Below, in pieces: positions 22,535 through 33,715 of a DNA stretch of 64,000 nucleotides. The notes under the pieces were generated by a model. That model ran no database searches. It saw nothing but the letters and a program-made list of their open reading frames with translations, and was not told where the DNA came from. Source of the DNA: Owenia fusiformis (lineage: Eukaryota > Annelida > Polychaeta > Sabellida > Oweniidae); assembly GCA_903813345.2 (NCBI GenBank), contig CAIIXF020000010.1, forward strand, positions 35,765,425 to 35,829,424, in the 5' to 3' direction. The position numbers were made by a program, and so were the translations under genes. Each line of letters begins with the position of its first letter. Within the stretch, counting starts at the first letter, position 1.

Positions 22535-23433
22535 TGAAGAGGGTTGGGACACGTCAGAAGATGAAGAAGATGGGCTGGACACGATAATGACAGGAGATTC
22601 AAGGTGAGTTCGAGATTATTTTGAGTTGGAAGTTCAAGGTCATTCTTTCTGAAAAAAAATTTCCTTAAAAAATAATTTTGAATTGTTTTTGCATTTTTAT
22701 CAACTAAAACGTTGGAATACAGTGACAGGACTGGCAGTTGGTCTGAGATCACCACAGAGGATCTAACACGATATATGGCATTACTAATCTATATGGGGAT
22801 TGTTGACGTCCCTTCTATCCAAAGGTATTGATGCCTCTCCCCATTGTACAATGGTTTATGGGCAAGGAGATTTTTACTCAGAGCTCTTCACATCTCTGAT
22901 CCTATGCAAGAGAACCCAAATAATAAACGCTAAGGAAGTATCAATTGATGAACGCATGGTAAGATCAAAGCACTGTTCTGGAATGCGGCAGTTTAATAAG
23001 GACAAACCCTGTCGATTCGGTCTGAAATTATTTGTCTTGGTTGAGAGTAAAACAGGATATACATTAAGCGTGCACATATACATGTGCACACTTATCCCTA
23101 GACAGCTTTAAGGCCTTACATGACTTGTCACGCTTCATAAAAGTTCAAAAGAATACAGGAATACAGAAAAACCTACAATCAAGAAACACCAGTCAGACTG
23201 GCAAAAGTCTGATATGTTCTTTGCATGGATGTAATTTTGCATCTGAGCCTCTAATTACCTGTTCCTTGTTAACAAGTCTTCCAAAAAGAGACTTTCAGAG
23301 AATTTGTCAATCAATATTTGTTTCATTCAAAAACTGCTTTGCTGACAGGCCTTGCAGAAAGAAGTTCCCTAGTACTTTACCTTTGGCACTTGTGTGTACA
23401 GACTGTTATCAAAATCATAAGATGAAGGGCTAG
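22535..23433 (+). pseudogene. piggyBac transposase relic
   Basis: An acidic first segment (EEGWDTSEDEEDGLDTIMTG) ends at a donor-like GTGAGT (22604). It joins at the AG ending 22732 to give SWSEITTEDLTRYMALLIYM, then GIVDVPSIQR and Y, where the expected Trp codon is TGA (22829-22831). The same frame goes on to LHISDPMQEN. After a frameshift, EVSIDERMVRSKHCSGMRQF and FGLKLFVLVESKTGYTL match the piggyBac strand bearing the first catalytic Asp (ID-E-x-M) and the following strand. From 23125 only weak traces remain, possibly of the Cys-rich end. Several stops and shifts make it non-functional. The acidic N-terminus and order of blocks resemble PGBD4-type proteins. Confidence 0.75.
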
Positions 23434-23914
23434 AGAACATTTGACAAACATATTTACAATGAATAAATCTATTATTAAGACACTTGTATTTTAAGATGAT
23501 GCCAAAACATCTCAAATAAGACAAAGTTTGTGATTCATTTGAATTTAAGAAAATATCAAAGATGATAAATAGCCTGCCTACAACACTAGGTCCATACAGC
23601 TCAATTATGCATGTTCATATAGATAATGTTTTCTAAAATCTGAGAGCCATTTTACAGTAAAGGAAGAAATATTCAATAAGCTGGTTGAGGAATTCGTTCT
23701 GAGGAATTCGTTCTGAGGAATACCAGCTTCACCACTTTTGTAAGGTTGGTGCTGAATGAATATGAAATGGACAATTACAATTTTGAGGATCTCAAATTTG
23801 ATTTTGAGGCCTTTCTGTGGGAGGTTCGCGGGGATCCCCATTTGTACTTGTACAACAATACATTCCTTTTTGAGAAAGAATGGAGGGTTTGTTCTATCTT
23901 GCAGGCAATTGTCC
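23434..23914. other. Non-coding, with a 14-bp direct duplication
   Basis: AT-rich spacer. GAGGAATTCGTTCT is tandemly repeated about 2.5 times near 23688-23722. Nothing else identified. Confidence 0.4.
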
Positions 23915-24181
23915 CCTTTCACTAGAGGTTTTCCAAAGTGATCTTGTAGGGGTTATATTTTCACTTTCACTTGGGGTTTCGTACTTATCAAGTGGGGACT
24001 GCTTTGAAGAAATGAACATAATAAGCTTCCTTTATGAAGAGTGAGTTTGTCTTAAGTCATACATACAATAAAAACACAAGTGTTCCCCTTCACTTGAGAT
24101 TTCACATAGGGGGTTGGTCTAAAATCATATATAAAATATATACACAAGTGCCAAAGTTCACTTAAGGTTCCCTTTCACTTG
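23915..24181. repeat. Degenerate CCCTTTCACTTGAG repeats
   Basis: Units of the form CCCCTTTCACTTGAGATTTCAC with a downstream TCAAGTGGGG partner occur at about 23917, 23965, 24088 and 24170. The last is interrupted by the 5-kb element and resumes at 29220. Related copies lie near 30290. The CACTTGA/TCAAGTG halves can pair. Nature unknown. Confidence 0.45.
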
Positions 24182-24475
24182 CACTGTGCAAAAAGCCAAA
24201 TATAGTAGCGTATAAGTGGCAAACTATTTGTGAATATAGTTCAGTATATCCTCAATATATTGTATTCGGTATGGGAAACAAACTATTCTTGCCTCAGAAG
24301 CGGAACATTTAGTATTGGTGGTTTATACTCTACGATACTAAATATCGTTTGAACTATCTCCTATTATTCTTAAGAACCAGGAATAGTAGGATATAAGTAC
24401 ATAGAAAAGATGAGTATAGTATGTATGACGTAATCTAAAAACAAACTATACGCCTCTTATACGCGAGGCTATATA
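24182..24475. repeat. Left subterminal region of the 5-kb element
   Basis: Terminal repeat plus clustered CAAACTAT, TATAGT and GTATAAG motifs. Its inner end (AAACAAACTATACGC followed by TCTTATACGCG) is mirrored near 28840-28880. Confidence 0.7.
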
Positions 24476-24639
24476 TTCTTTGATGTGCCTTAATTTGCTT
24501 GGAGTTAATCCTATTCTATTTTTCAATTAAGCGCTAATGTAAACAAATAAAATCATGCATTTCACGTAATCAAACTTAATGTCTTAGATCTCATTAAAAA
24601 TTTTATGATGTTGAAGTATATGATTTTAAATGAATGTAA

Positions 24640-26355
24640 CCATTTTAAAAATGTAAGTCAATAGAAAAAGTGGAATGAAGAATTTGGGTATATTTCAAAT
24701 ATAAATCGGTAAACCCTTTATTCTCCGTTTTGAGAATGTAAGGATGAACTTTGAACATCATAAATAATGCACCAAATTGAACTATACTTATGCGCCAAAT
24801 TGAGCTTTTTAATATATTGATGAAGTTAGAGCACATCACATACTATGTCCCAAATTGAAAAATACTCATGAGCCAAGTTTAACCTTTCAATGTAAGGATG
24901 TACTTTGAACATCATTAATAATGCGCCAAATTGAACTATACTATACACTGATGTACTTGAAGCACATCACATACAATATCCCAAATTCAATTCAATTCAA
25001 TTCAGCTTTATTTTCTTATATATAGTATTATTTACAAGGTTTTACATGACACCCTTGTTGGTGTATACAGTATAAAGAATATGTTGTTTGAATAGTAGGT
25101 ATATGATAATCAGCTGATCCGATGATGAACACTAACTATAACTAGTACACATTTAAATTGAAACATACTCATGAGCCAAGTTTAACCTTTCAATGTAAGG
25201 ATGTACTTTGAACATCATAAATAATGTGCCAAATTGAACTCTACTAATGCGCCAAATTGAACTCTTTAATATACTGATGTACTTGGAGCACATCACATAC
25301 TATCTCCCAAATTGAAATATACTCATGAGCCAAGTTTAATCTTTCAATGTTAGGATGTACTTTGAACATCATAAATAATGCGCCAAATTGAACTATACTA
25401 ATGAGCCAAATTGAACTTTTTAATATACTGATGAACTTAGAGCATGTCACAGACTATTTCCAAAATTGAAACATACTCATGAGCCAAGTTTAACCTTTCA
25501 ATGTAAGGATGTACTTTGAACATCATAAATAATGCGCCAAATTGAAATATACTAATGCGCCAAATTGAACTTTTTAATATACTGATGTACCTGGAGCACA
25601 TGACATACTATGTCCAAAATTGAAACATACTCATAAGACAAGTTTAACCTTTCAATGTAAGGATGTACTTTGAACATCATAAATAACGCGCCAAATTGAA
25701 CTATGATAATGCGCCAAATTGAACTTTTTAATATACTGACGAACTTAAAGCATATCACATACTATGTCCCAAATTGAAACATACTCATGAGCCAAGTTTA
25801 ACCTTTCAATATAATGATGTATTTTGAACATCATAAATAATGCGCCAAATTGAACTATACCAATGCGCCATATTGAACTTTTGAATATACTGATGAACTT
25901 AGAGCATGTCACAGACTATTTCCCAAATTGAAACATACTAATAAGCCAAGTTTAACCTTTCAATACAAGAATGAACTTTGAACATCATAAATAATGCGCC
26001 AAATTGAAATATACTAATGCGCCAAATTGAACTTTTTAAAATACTGATGTACTTGGAGCACATGACATACAATGCCCCAGATTGAAACATACTCATGAGC
26101 CAAGTTTAATCTTTCAATGTAAGGATGTTCTTTGAACATCATAAATAAGGCGCCAAATTGAACTATACCAATGCGCCAAATTGAACTTTTTAATATACTG
26201 ATGTACCTGGAGCACATCACATACTATGTCTCAAATTGAAATATACTCATGAGCCTAGTTTAACCTTTCACTGTAAGGATGTATGTACTTTGAACATCAT
26301 AAATAACGAGCCAAATTGAACTATGATAATGCGCCAAATTGAACTTTTTAATATG
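24640..26355. repeat. Satellite-like array of about 155-bp units
   Basis: About ten copies, recognisable by TTTGAACATCATAAATAATG and GCGCCAAATTGAACT in each. Spacing is 151-157 bp from 25210 onward. One gap (24909 to 25210) is due to a short insertion. Short minus ORFs recur once per unit and are repeat artefacts. Confidence 0.9.
24984..25157 (-). mobile_element. Truncated retroposon tail inserted in the array
   Basis: About 170 bp not shared by other units. It begins with (CAATT)n then CAGCTTTATTTTC. Read on the minus strand this is an AATAAAGCTG end followed by an (AATTG)n tail, typical of short LINE/SINE 3' ends in invertebrates. Confidence 0.5.
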
Positions 26356-26369
26356 CACATTATTTATGA

Positions 26370-28760
26370 GTTAATCGATACAATATTAATTATAGCAAGA
26401 GGGACACTAAAGAATCAAATAAATAAAAAAACTTTATTTGCAAATTATTTTTCTTTTGAAAATCAGAACCATCGGCTGTAGATATTAATCCTTTAACTCA
26501 TAACAAACGGATTAGTTATCAGTGAACAAAACTCATGTCATAGAAATTAAATACTTGGGGATTAAAGTGTTATTAATATTGCTCTGATATGTCAATACAT
26601 GTACGAGATGGTGAAAAACTGCATGATCTTGAACACAACATCTTTAACACAATGTAAAGCATAACATGGGGGATAATATACAATAAAATTAATATAAAAA
26701 ACTTAATTTGCAAATTATTTTTTGTGGAACTTAGAATCGTTGGCTGTAGGAAATTAATCCATTGACACTAACAAACAGATTAGTAATCAGTGTTAACGAA
26801 ACTCATTTTATAGAAATTGAATAATTAGGGATTAAAGTCTTACTTATCATATTGCTCTGACATAGCTGTATGTCCATACTGTATGTTTTTGCATCAGTTT
26901 GTTCTTCCATGCACCAATTTGCTCAAAACATAATCATCAATTTGTCAGATGAAACATTTGCAATAAATGTAAAATGCGCCCGTTTCTTTATTTGCATTAT
27001 TACATTATCAACTAAACATACCGAATCTTGCACCTTTTGTATATGTATGTATTGAAACGGAAAACAAAGAAAACTGTATGATTTTGAAAGAATCTTGGCA
27101 AGGGGGTGGGGGAATCACATGAACCCAACGAACCTCCCCCTATGGCCACAGACCTGTATCAAATGCGTAATGTATTGAGCTGAATATTGTTGCAGTTTTG
27201 TGTTATAAACGTTTTATGTGGTTTGCGAAGTCACTTCAGAATAGTGAATAGTGGTGTTTGTGTCTGTGTAAGAGAGGGCTTTAAATGGTGTTTGTTGTAT
27301 TAAACTTAATGTTACCGAGAAACAATGGAGTTAAATTGTGAGGAAACCCCATAATTAAACATCAAGAAATTACTTCCCAATGAGGTAATTGATTGACCCA
27401 AATTTTAACACAATGTTAATCATAGCACAATGTACACTATACAATCAAATAAATATGAAAATTAATTTGTATTTTTGTCGAAATTAGAACCATAGGCTGT
27501 AGAAATTAATTCATTAACTCTAACAAACAGATTATTTATCAGGGTGAACAAAACTCAATTCATAGAAATTGAATACTTATAGGGATTAAAGTTTTACTAA
27601 TTACATTGCTCTGACATGTCAATACATGTATGTGAAAGGTGAAAACTGCATTTCTTTAGAGAATTGTTGGCCATGGGAAGGGGGTCCTTAGGTACGGGCT
27701 TGTATAAAATGCGTAATATATTAATTGAATATTGAGCAGTTCCGTGTCATTACTGTGTTTGGTGGGCAAAGTGAATAGTACAGGTGGTTGTTCGTACATG
27801 TGTAAGAGGGGGATTAAAATGTTGTTTGTTGTAAGCCTGATGTGACAGAGAAACAATAGAGTAAAAATGTGAGGAAAACTCATTAATTAAGAATAAAATT
27901 AACTTACCAAAGGATTGATCGATTTAATCCCAAATTTAACACTATCTTAATCATAACTCGAGGGACATTATACAATCAAATAAATATGTAAAAACTTAAT
28001 TTGAAAATATTTTTTTGAGAAATAAAAACCATCAGCTGTAGAAATTAATCCTAACAAACGGATTACTTAGTGTGTTTTGTTTGTGTATGTTTCGGTTTTG
28101 ATTGCAAATGCCAACATATTATTTGCTCCTGACTAGAATATTATTCTATATTATATGTCATTATATATATCTTTTATTGACTCTTTAGATGTCATATAAT
28201 GACATATTAGTCACTAAGGTAGAGCAGTTCTTCCCATTGTCGAGTTGAAGAACTGGTATCTTTATCCTGGCTAGAACCATAGACAATTCTAGCCAGCGCC
28301 AGCCTTTTATCGAGTTAGCAGCACTCTAGTAATCGCCGGTACAGGTCAGCAGTCATATTATATGTTGTTACCTTCAAATAATACACAAATAATATTATTA
28401 AAGAAAAAATGATTTTTAAATATAGTTATTATATCTTATTCCGGTATAACACGGGAAATAACTGCCTACTATACAGGAAAAATATTTTCTAGGATTCCCT
28501 CTTATTGCAACTATATTAAACATTTTATTCTATATTATTTTTACTTCAATACTAAGTGAATTGAAAAATGTAACTTTCCACAGACTTAATGAAATGAATT
28601 CAAAATTTAACACGGTCTAAATCATAATTCGACTGTCATTGTCCAATTTAGTAAAAGTAAAAAGCTTTATTTATAAATGACTTTTTGGTTGAAATTAGAA
28701 CCCCCAGTTATAGAAATGACAAGATTAATCTGTACAAGCGAATTAATTAGCATTGAAAAC
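26370..28760. repeat. Five dispersed copies of a 100-250-bp repeat within the 5-kb element
   Basis: Copies near 26385, 26690, 27415, 27950 and 28610 share AATCAAATAAAT, then TTAATTTGCAAATTATTTTT-like and ATTAGAACCATCGGCTGTAG-like blocks. Some add AACAAACGGATTA and GACATGTCAATACATGTA. Spacing is irregular and no ORF is conserved among them. Confidence 0.6.
28145..28215 (-). mobile_element. LINE 3'-end-like block
   Basis: On the minus strand it reads TAGTGACTAATATGTCATT, then ATGACATC, AGAGTCAATAAAAGATATAT, closely like 20755-20815. It is probably the 3' tip of a truncated LINE copy inserted in the 5-kb element. Confidence 0.45.
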
Positions 28761-29222
28761 AAAATACATTCAATGCTGGACTTTACTTTTAATCTCTTTT
28801 AATCTTTTAAACAACAAACTCGGGAACTGAAGCTATTACGTAATATCGCGTATAAGACGCGTATAGTTTGTTTTGAGGTAGAATAAGAGAAGAATAAGTC
28901 AAGTATAGTTTGATATAGTCTGTTTTTATTTAATATAAGTTGTTTTCCACCGCATATAGTAGGTTTGATTCCTACTTTGAGGCGTATAAGTGGAAAATAG
29001 TTCAGTAAAGATATACACTCTGCAATGATATATGCAATTTATTTTAGTTTATATGGGCGTACCAGAGAGTATATCAGGACTTATATTAAAGTGTTCCGTT
29101 TTTAGGAATATGGGAGAAACTATTCTCGCCAATATTTTAGGTGAAACTCAAACTATACGGGGGTTATTCTAAAAAATAGTTTGCTATAGTACAAACTATA
29201 TTTGGCTTTTTTCACAGTGTTG

Positions 29223-29578
29223 AGATTTCACACTTATCAAGTGGGGGTGAAAGTTTAACATATATTCGGGTTCTAAAGAAGTATCTTATTAAACTTGCAA
29301 TATTATATTTTTATGTACTGTTGTAGTATGTAGAGGAATGAATGTAAGAACAGTGAGATGCCTTTAATGGAGCTTGCTAGCAATTCTCACATTGCACATT
29401 AAACGCTGTGCCACATTAAAAACTGCCATTCCCTGTCCTTGCAAGCAGTATGGCGAGTGCATGAATGTGAATTCTTGCATGAAAAAAACATAAAGGATTC
29501 ATGCCTAAACTGACAGAATTTTAGTTTTACTTAAAGTAATATGTTATATTAACTCTTCAATCATTTATGCTTTTTCAG
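29223..29578. other. Non-coding spacer
   Basis: Continues the CACTTGAG repeat for about 40 bp, then nothing recognisable. A TGCTTTTTCAG acceptor-like sequence ends at 29578. Confidence 0.4.
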
Positions 29579-29811
29579 ATCATTACAACACCAGGCGACA
29601 AATACTTCATTGTCGGAGATAGTCTCCTGTACAACTTAACACCACCTAGAGATACAATCTTTCTCAGTCAGTCGGGGGTTGTAATCGTAATTTCCAAAAT
29701 GAAGATGTAGTTTTGACCCAGTTTAAGGATCTGGTTGCTCATATACAAGAGCAATCAGATCCAATGACACAGATATCTATTAGTGGCATTTTGCCAAGGC
29801 CAAATGACTAA
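29579..29811 (+). pseudogene. LINE ORF1 esterase (SGNH)-like relic
   Basis: Reads KYFIVGDSLLYNLTPPRD, then in another frame FKDLVAHIQEQSDPMTQISI and SGILPRPND before a stop at 29809-29811. GDSxL and the later LxxxIxxxxPxxxIxxSGILPR motif are those of the SGNH-hydrolase-like domain in ORF1 of CR1-type LINEs. At least one frameshift lies between them. Confidence 0.5.
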
Positions 29812-29907
29812 AAATGATGTTAATAGAGTAGTAGTGCTTCATCAAAACATACTTAGATAGAGTAGTCAGGTCATGTTTATCAAATATTCTAATAAAAGGA
29901 TAATGAT

Positions 29908-30117
29908 TTGCATTCTCCACAAGAAAAAAAACAACTCCAAAATGACCTTGATGAGATCAAAGTAGTATTAAAAAACACACATAGGCTTAAAAGATACTAT
30001 AAAATAAAGCTTTTCAAACTAGAACAACAAAAAGCCCCTGCAAAGCCATCCTCTGATCACAGGGCTTCAAAATCCAGAATATCTTCTTTCTTTTTACCCC
30101 CTGCGATAAGCAGTTAG
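29908..30117 (+). other. Short charged ORF, possibly LINE ORF1 tail
   Basis: About 70 codons, Lys/Glu-rich and helical in its first half, then Ser-rich. It lies between LINE ORF1-like and ORF2-like relics, so may be part of the same decayed element. No motif recognised. Confidence 0.25.
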
Positions 30118-30401
30118 CATTTCCCCGGTTAAGAACTCGCAATTTGATTCGCTGTTGAAACAAGTGCGACAGCAATCGTGTACACATCATCGGCGTATAA
30201 TTAGATCACATGATTCAGTTTAATTGGACGCTTCCAATGGGGCGATTCTGGACACCTGCTTAGGAGGATGCTGCAAAGCTTAATCGAGAGAGATTGAATC
30301 CCTTTCATTAGAGGTTCATGGAGACTCACCTAATGGGGGAAATGCCCTTGACCAGACAATGCCAGAAGATGTAGCAATCTCCAACCAACAAACAGCTGTA
30401 T

Positions 30402-30933
30402 TTGTTGATGATCATAATGGTCATCATACGGCCTGATCTAGAAACAAGGCGGGCGTATCAAATAAATAAATTTATGTTTAGAGTTAAAAATAGACTCACT
30501 CCAAGCTATGTGACAGATATTTTTGAACCTCTGAGATTTCAAAACCCTCGAGAACTCAGATCCAATCCCAACTTCAAAATACCAACCAAATGCTCAACCA
30601 AAATTAGAAACTCGTCTGTCCTCAATGCCATCTCCCATTGGAATAAGCTACCTAAGCATATTAGAGATTGTAAAACACTTTTCAGCTTCAATCATTTACA
30701 AAAAAAAGAAAATTCCAAAGCCTGACTTTCATCCAACTACTAAGTTAAAGCTTACGAGAAATCAAGAAATAGTCCTCAATAGGTTCAGACTTGACCTGCT
30801 TACAAAAGCTCAACTATATAGACACAACTTCACTTATATTGAAACACCTAACTGTATTTGCGGTGCACCTGAAACACCTAAACATTTATTTTTCTACTGT
30901 CCAAACATAGCACAAAACAGAAACACTTGTTGA
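30402..30933 (+). pseudogene. LINE reverse-transcriptase C-terminal relic
   Basis: Frame one gives INKFMFRVKNRLTPSYVTDI, then RNSSVLNAISHWNKLPKHIR, then a FSFNHL helix. Frame two continues as LTRNQEIVLNRFRLDLLTKA and CICGAPETPKHLFFYCP. These are the post-RT region of Jockey/CR1-like ORF2 (WN-LP block) and a C-terminal zinc-like CxCGxxET-HxFxxC motif. One frameshift (about 30690) and a stop at 30931 kill it. The YADD region is missing. Confidence 0.65.
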
Positions 30934-31579
30934 GCCTTATAACATAGATACTAGTATTCCGTAATTCCGCGGCGTGGACGGAATTTGACAAAACTTCAAT
31001 TTTTTGCAGAATCCCTGATTTTCATGAAAATCCCGCGGAATTACCAGAATTTCCAGAAATTACATATTTTACGATCTCCTACCTTTGCGGGGTATTTGAA
31101 GAGTGTCTGTTTATGTACAACAATCAATCATTATTGAGTACAAGTACGATTTCACCGTGAAATTCAACATTCTATCACGTTTAAATTCGCTAAAGCGAGT
31201 TCGGTAATGACGCGCAGTTCTTACCTAGAAAAGTAGTTGACTTCCGTTTTATCTAGCGATTGTTTGTGGCAGGGTTTAACATGTAGGAATATGATTATCA
31301 AATCATGTTTTTAGAATATATGATACTGTTCTTGTTAAACCAATCTTGATTTTTTTTATAATAACCGCAAAAAAATGCCGCGAATATCCGTGGAATTTCT
31401 GCAGAATTAGCCCTTTCTTCTTGCAGAATTCACTAATTTCACTTGCAGAATTGAGCATTTTAACTTGCAGAAAACTGGGGGGAGTGTTTATAGGAACAGA
31501 AATACGGTCACACTCGTAAGCTTAGAACCAGTCATACTCAATATACGCGGATACTCTAGTAACCCGTGACAATGTAACT
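30934..31579. other. Non-coding with TTGCAGAAT motifs
   Basis: Contains CCGCGGAATT twice and TTGCAGAA-type octamers several times (31010-31470), suggesting a small decayed repeat element. No coding sequence. Confidence 0.35.
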
Positions 31580-32161
31580 ATGTACAGAATATCAAATGTA
31601 TTACTCTCTGTTTTTAAACTCGTGCAATTAAAAAAAATTACTGCTGAAGACCTCCCAAAAGTTTTTACAATCAGACAATGGAACATTCTCAGATTGTCAT
31701 CATGCCATTTGCAGAGGTACTTCCGCAAAAAAAGAATCTCTCATTTCTTAGTGATGAGACCTCGAATATAAGTGAAAAATATCAGGGATATCAGGTTGCC
31801 GATAGCACTGGCAGATATTATTCACTTGGTCTTCGCCACATTGCCACCAAATCAGCAAGTAACACCCTTGCAACATTCCAGGAAATTTTGTCTGATTTGA
31901 GCAATTCTATTGATCATGATTCTAGACCTGGCACTAAGATTGTGATGAATATTGTGGCAACTATGTCTGATAGTATTGCTACATAGGGAAAATTCCATGA
32001 GCCTTTTCAAGATATGAGGAAAGAGGTTCTTCCTACTGTCAGGAATGGCATTGATGAACTGACTGAGGATCAAATTAATTTTTTGTGGCTTGCATAGTCT
32101 AGTTCACATCGCAGAAGCAGCATCAGCAGCAATACTTCAAGGCACACTATACTTAATTTAG
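31580..32161 (+). pseudogene. Uncharacterised TE-linked protein family relic
   Basis: Blocks in order: ITAEDLPKVFTI, AEVLPQKKNLSFLSDETSNI, YQVADSTGRYYSLGLRHI, TLATFQEILSDL, MNIVATMSDSIAT followed by TAG (31984-31986), then FHEPFQDMRKEVLPTV. After a one-base shift near 32080 comes IFCGLHSLVHIAEAASAAIL, with a stop at 32159-32161. The order (HSDGT-like, LGLRP-like, TLxxFxEIL, IxxTMSD, F-GLHxLVxxA) matches proteins repeated many times in invertebrate genomes and presumed transposon-encoded. Function unknown. Confidence 0.55.
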
Positions 32162-33423
32162 AAGTAAAAAAAAAAATCACTGAAACATGTTACTCACTCA
32201 CTCGCTCAAATATGACTCAAACTTTGATTTGCTTCAATATTGAACCAAGAAAAAAATAAGTCACATAGAAAAAAGCATTTGAAGTTCAGAGATCATTAGA
32301 CATGCATGCACATGTTAAACAAAGTGCATGTTTTAATTAACTGTTGATTTAAAAAATGGCGACACTTCTATAAAAATGAATGTATCATGTAATACAAACA
32401 ACTTTGCCATCTATCACTGACATTGATAAAAACTTGATATATAAAGCTTGACAGATCAAAAATATTTTTTGATAATTTATTGTAAGCTTTGATGTGGTCC
32501 ATTTTAGCTGTTGTTGGTGTCAAATGAAAGATAAGGTTCTTATCAATACATTGGACATACTCACAGGCTTTAGTCAGGAAATGCATTCACATATAAGGAA
32601 AACAGATACAAAATCTTGTGACTCTTTATCAAAAAAATATGGCTGCCATTTTTTGTACTTTTCATTAGCTATACTGTTACCTTAACTCAACAGTAAAATT
32701 TTAAATGTTTGGAACTACTTTGAATTTAAAAAATAAGCAAACAAATGACTATATTGCAACAGTATTTGAAAAAATGGAAACATACATGTACAAGTCCTAA
32801 TTTTTGTATATTTCAGATAGATATGTATAATGTGCAGCAAAGCTTTGGCCTTTTGTAATTTAAGGAGTTTCAGCCATGTTAATTTTTTCAAAATAACATG
32901 GCAGAGAAGCATCAAAATATAATAGACCAAAGATATGAAAGCTAAACTATGAAACAAACTAAAATATACAAAAGATAGGACATGTATAAATGTTTCTATT
33001 TTTACATATTCTGTTTCAATATGGTCCTTTAACTGCTTATATTTTAGATTCAAAGTAGTTCCAAACCAGCGATCTCGGTAGGTTTTTAGAGTCAGCGGGG
33101 CGCCGGACTCTCTCACGTTCAAACCTGATAGCGCCAGTCTCTGGTGCTAAAAATGAATGCCGCCAGTCTCTACTTTTTTGAATTTTTTTTCTTTGCCACT
33201 TTTCATCCTCTTTAACCTCAGCTTTTGAGTTAAAACTTCTCAAAACATAAGATAAAGTGTTCACTTACCATACAGATTCTAATTTTCTAAAATAAGGTCT
33301 TAAAAAACAGGTGATTTTCAATTGAAATCATTGTATCATTAAGAAAATTTTTGAAGTCGTTTCCTTCATGTGGTATGAAGGGAGACATATATTGAGAAAA
33401 ATGCTACAGTGGTAAACATAAAT
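32162..33423. other. Non-coding, no recognised feature
   Basis: AT-rich. A GC-richer patch at 33070-33170 repeats GCGCCAGTCTCT but gives no protein or tRNA that I can support. Confidence 0.35.
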
Positions 33424-33715
33424 AACAGCAACGCCAAAATCCCATCGAACAGCCATGGCTGGTATTTTTACAAATTATATACCAAAAGTGTCATTAGACA
33501 GTGTGCCATGCTTATAGTATTTACATACCAAATATGAACAAAATCGCTCCACTACTTTGCGAGTCACAGCAAAAATGGTAAAATAATGAGTAAAGGCCGC
33601 CATTTGTTAAGATGGCTGCCATGTGCCAACGGTATTTGAGTTATTGCCTGGACAGACGGACGGACAGACAAAGGCGTTCCTTATATCACTCCGAACTTCG
33701 TTAGATGAGATAATT
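33424..33715. mobile_element. Short TIR element with (GGAC)n tract
   Basis: The left end AATCCCATCGAAC is loosely mirrored by the right end GTTAGATGAGATAATTA. It contains a GGACAGACGGACGGACAGAC stretch near the right end. The same end structure recurs at 39438-40186, so this is probably a short copy of that family. Confidence 0.4.

Larger units (their letters stand above)
24182..29219. mobile_element. 5038-bp non-autonomous CACTA-like (CMC) DNA transposon
   Basis: The left end starts CACTGTGCAAAAAGCCAAAT and the right end, reversed, starts CACTGTGAAAAAAGCCAAAT. They match for 24 of the first 25 bases, and imperfect inverted similarity then continues for roughly 300-390 bp. Flanks carry the direct repeat TTG (24179-24181 and 29220-29222). 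Removing the element and one TTG restores a CCCTTTCACTTGAGATTTC sequence found in neighbouring repeats, a strong empty-site argument. Subterminal regions hold many CAAACTAT and GTATAAG motifs in both orientations, as CACTA elements do for transposase binding. No transposase is encoded. CACTA family knowledge: CACT-starting TIRs and 2-4 bp duplications. Confidence 0.8.

Noticed and set aside
24645-26220. Series of similar 64-68-codon minus ORFs
   Set aside because: They recur once per 155-bp satellite-like unit and reflect the repeat, not a gene family.
24640-26355. CRISPR-like array
   Set aside because: Units are contiguous 155-bp repeats without unique spacers, in animal DNA.
33070-33140. 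Possible tRNA
   Set aside because: A GC-rich patch resembles a B box only loosely, and no cloverleaf could be drawn.
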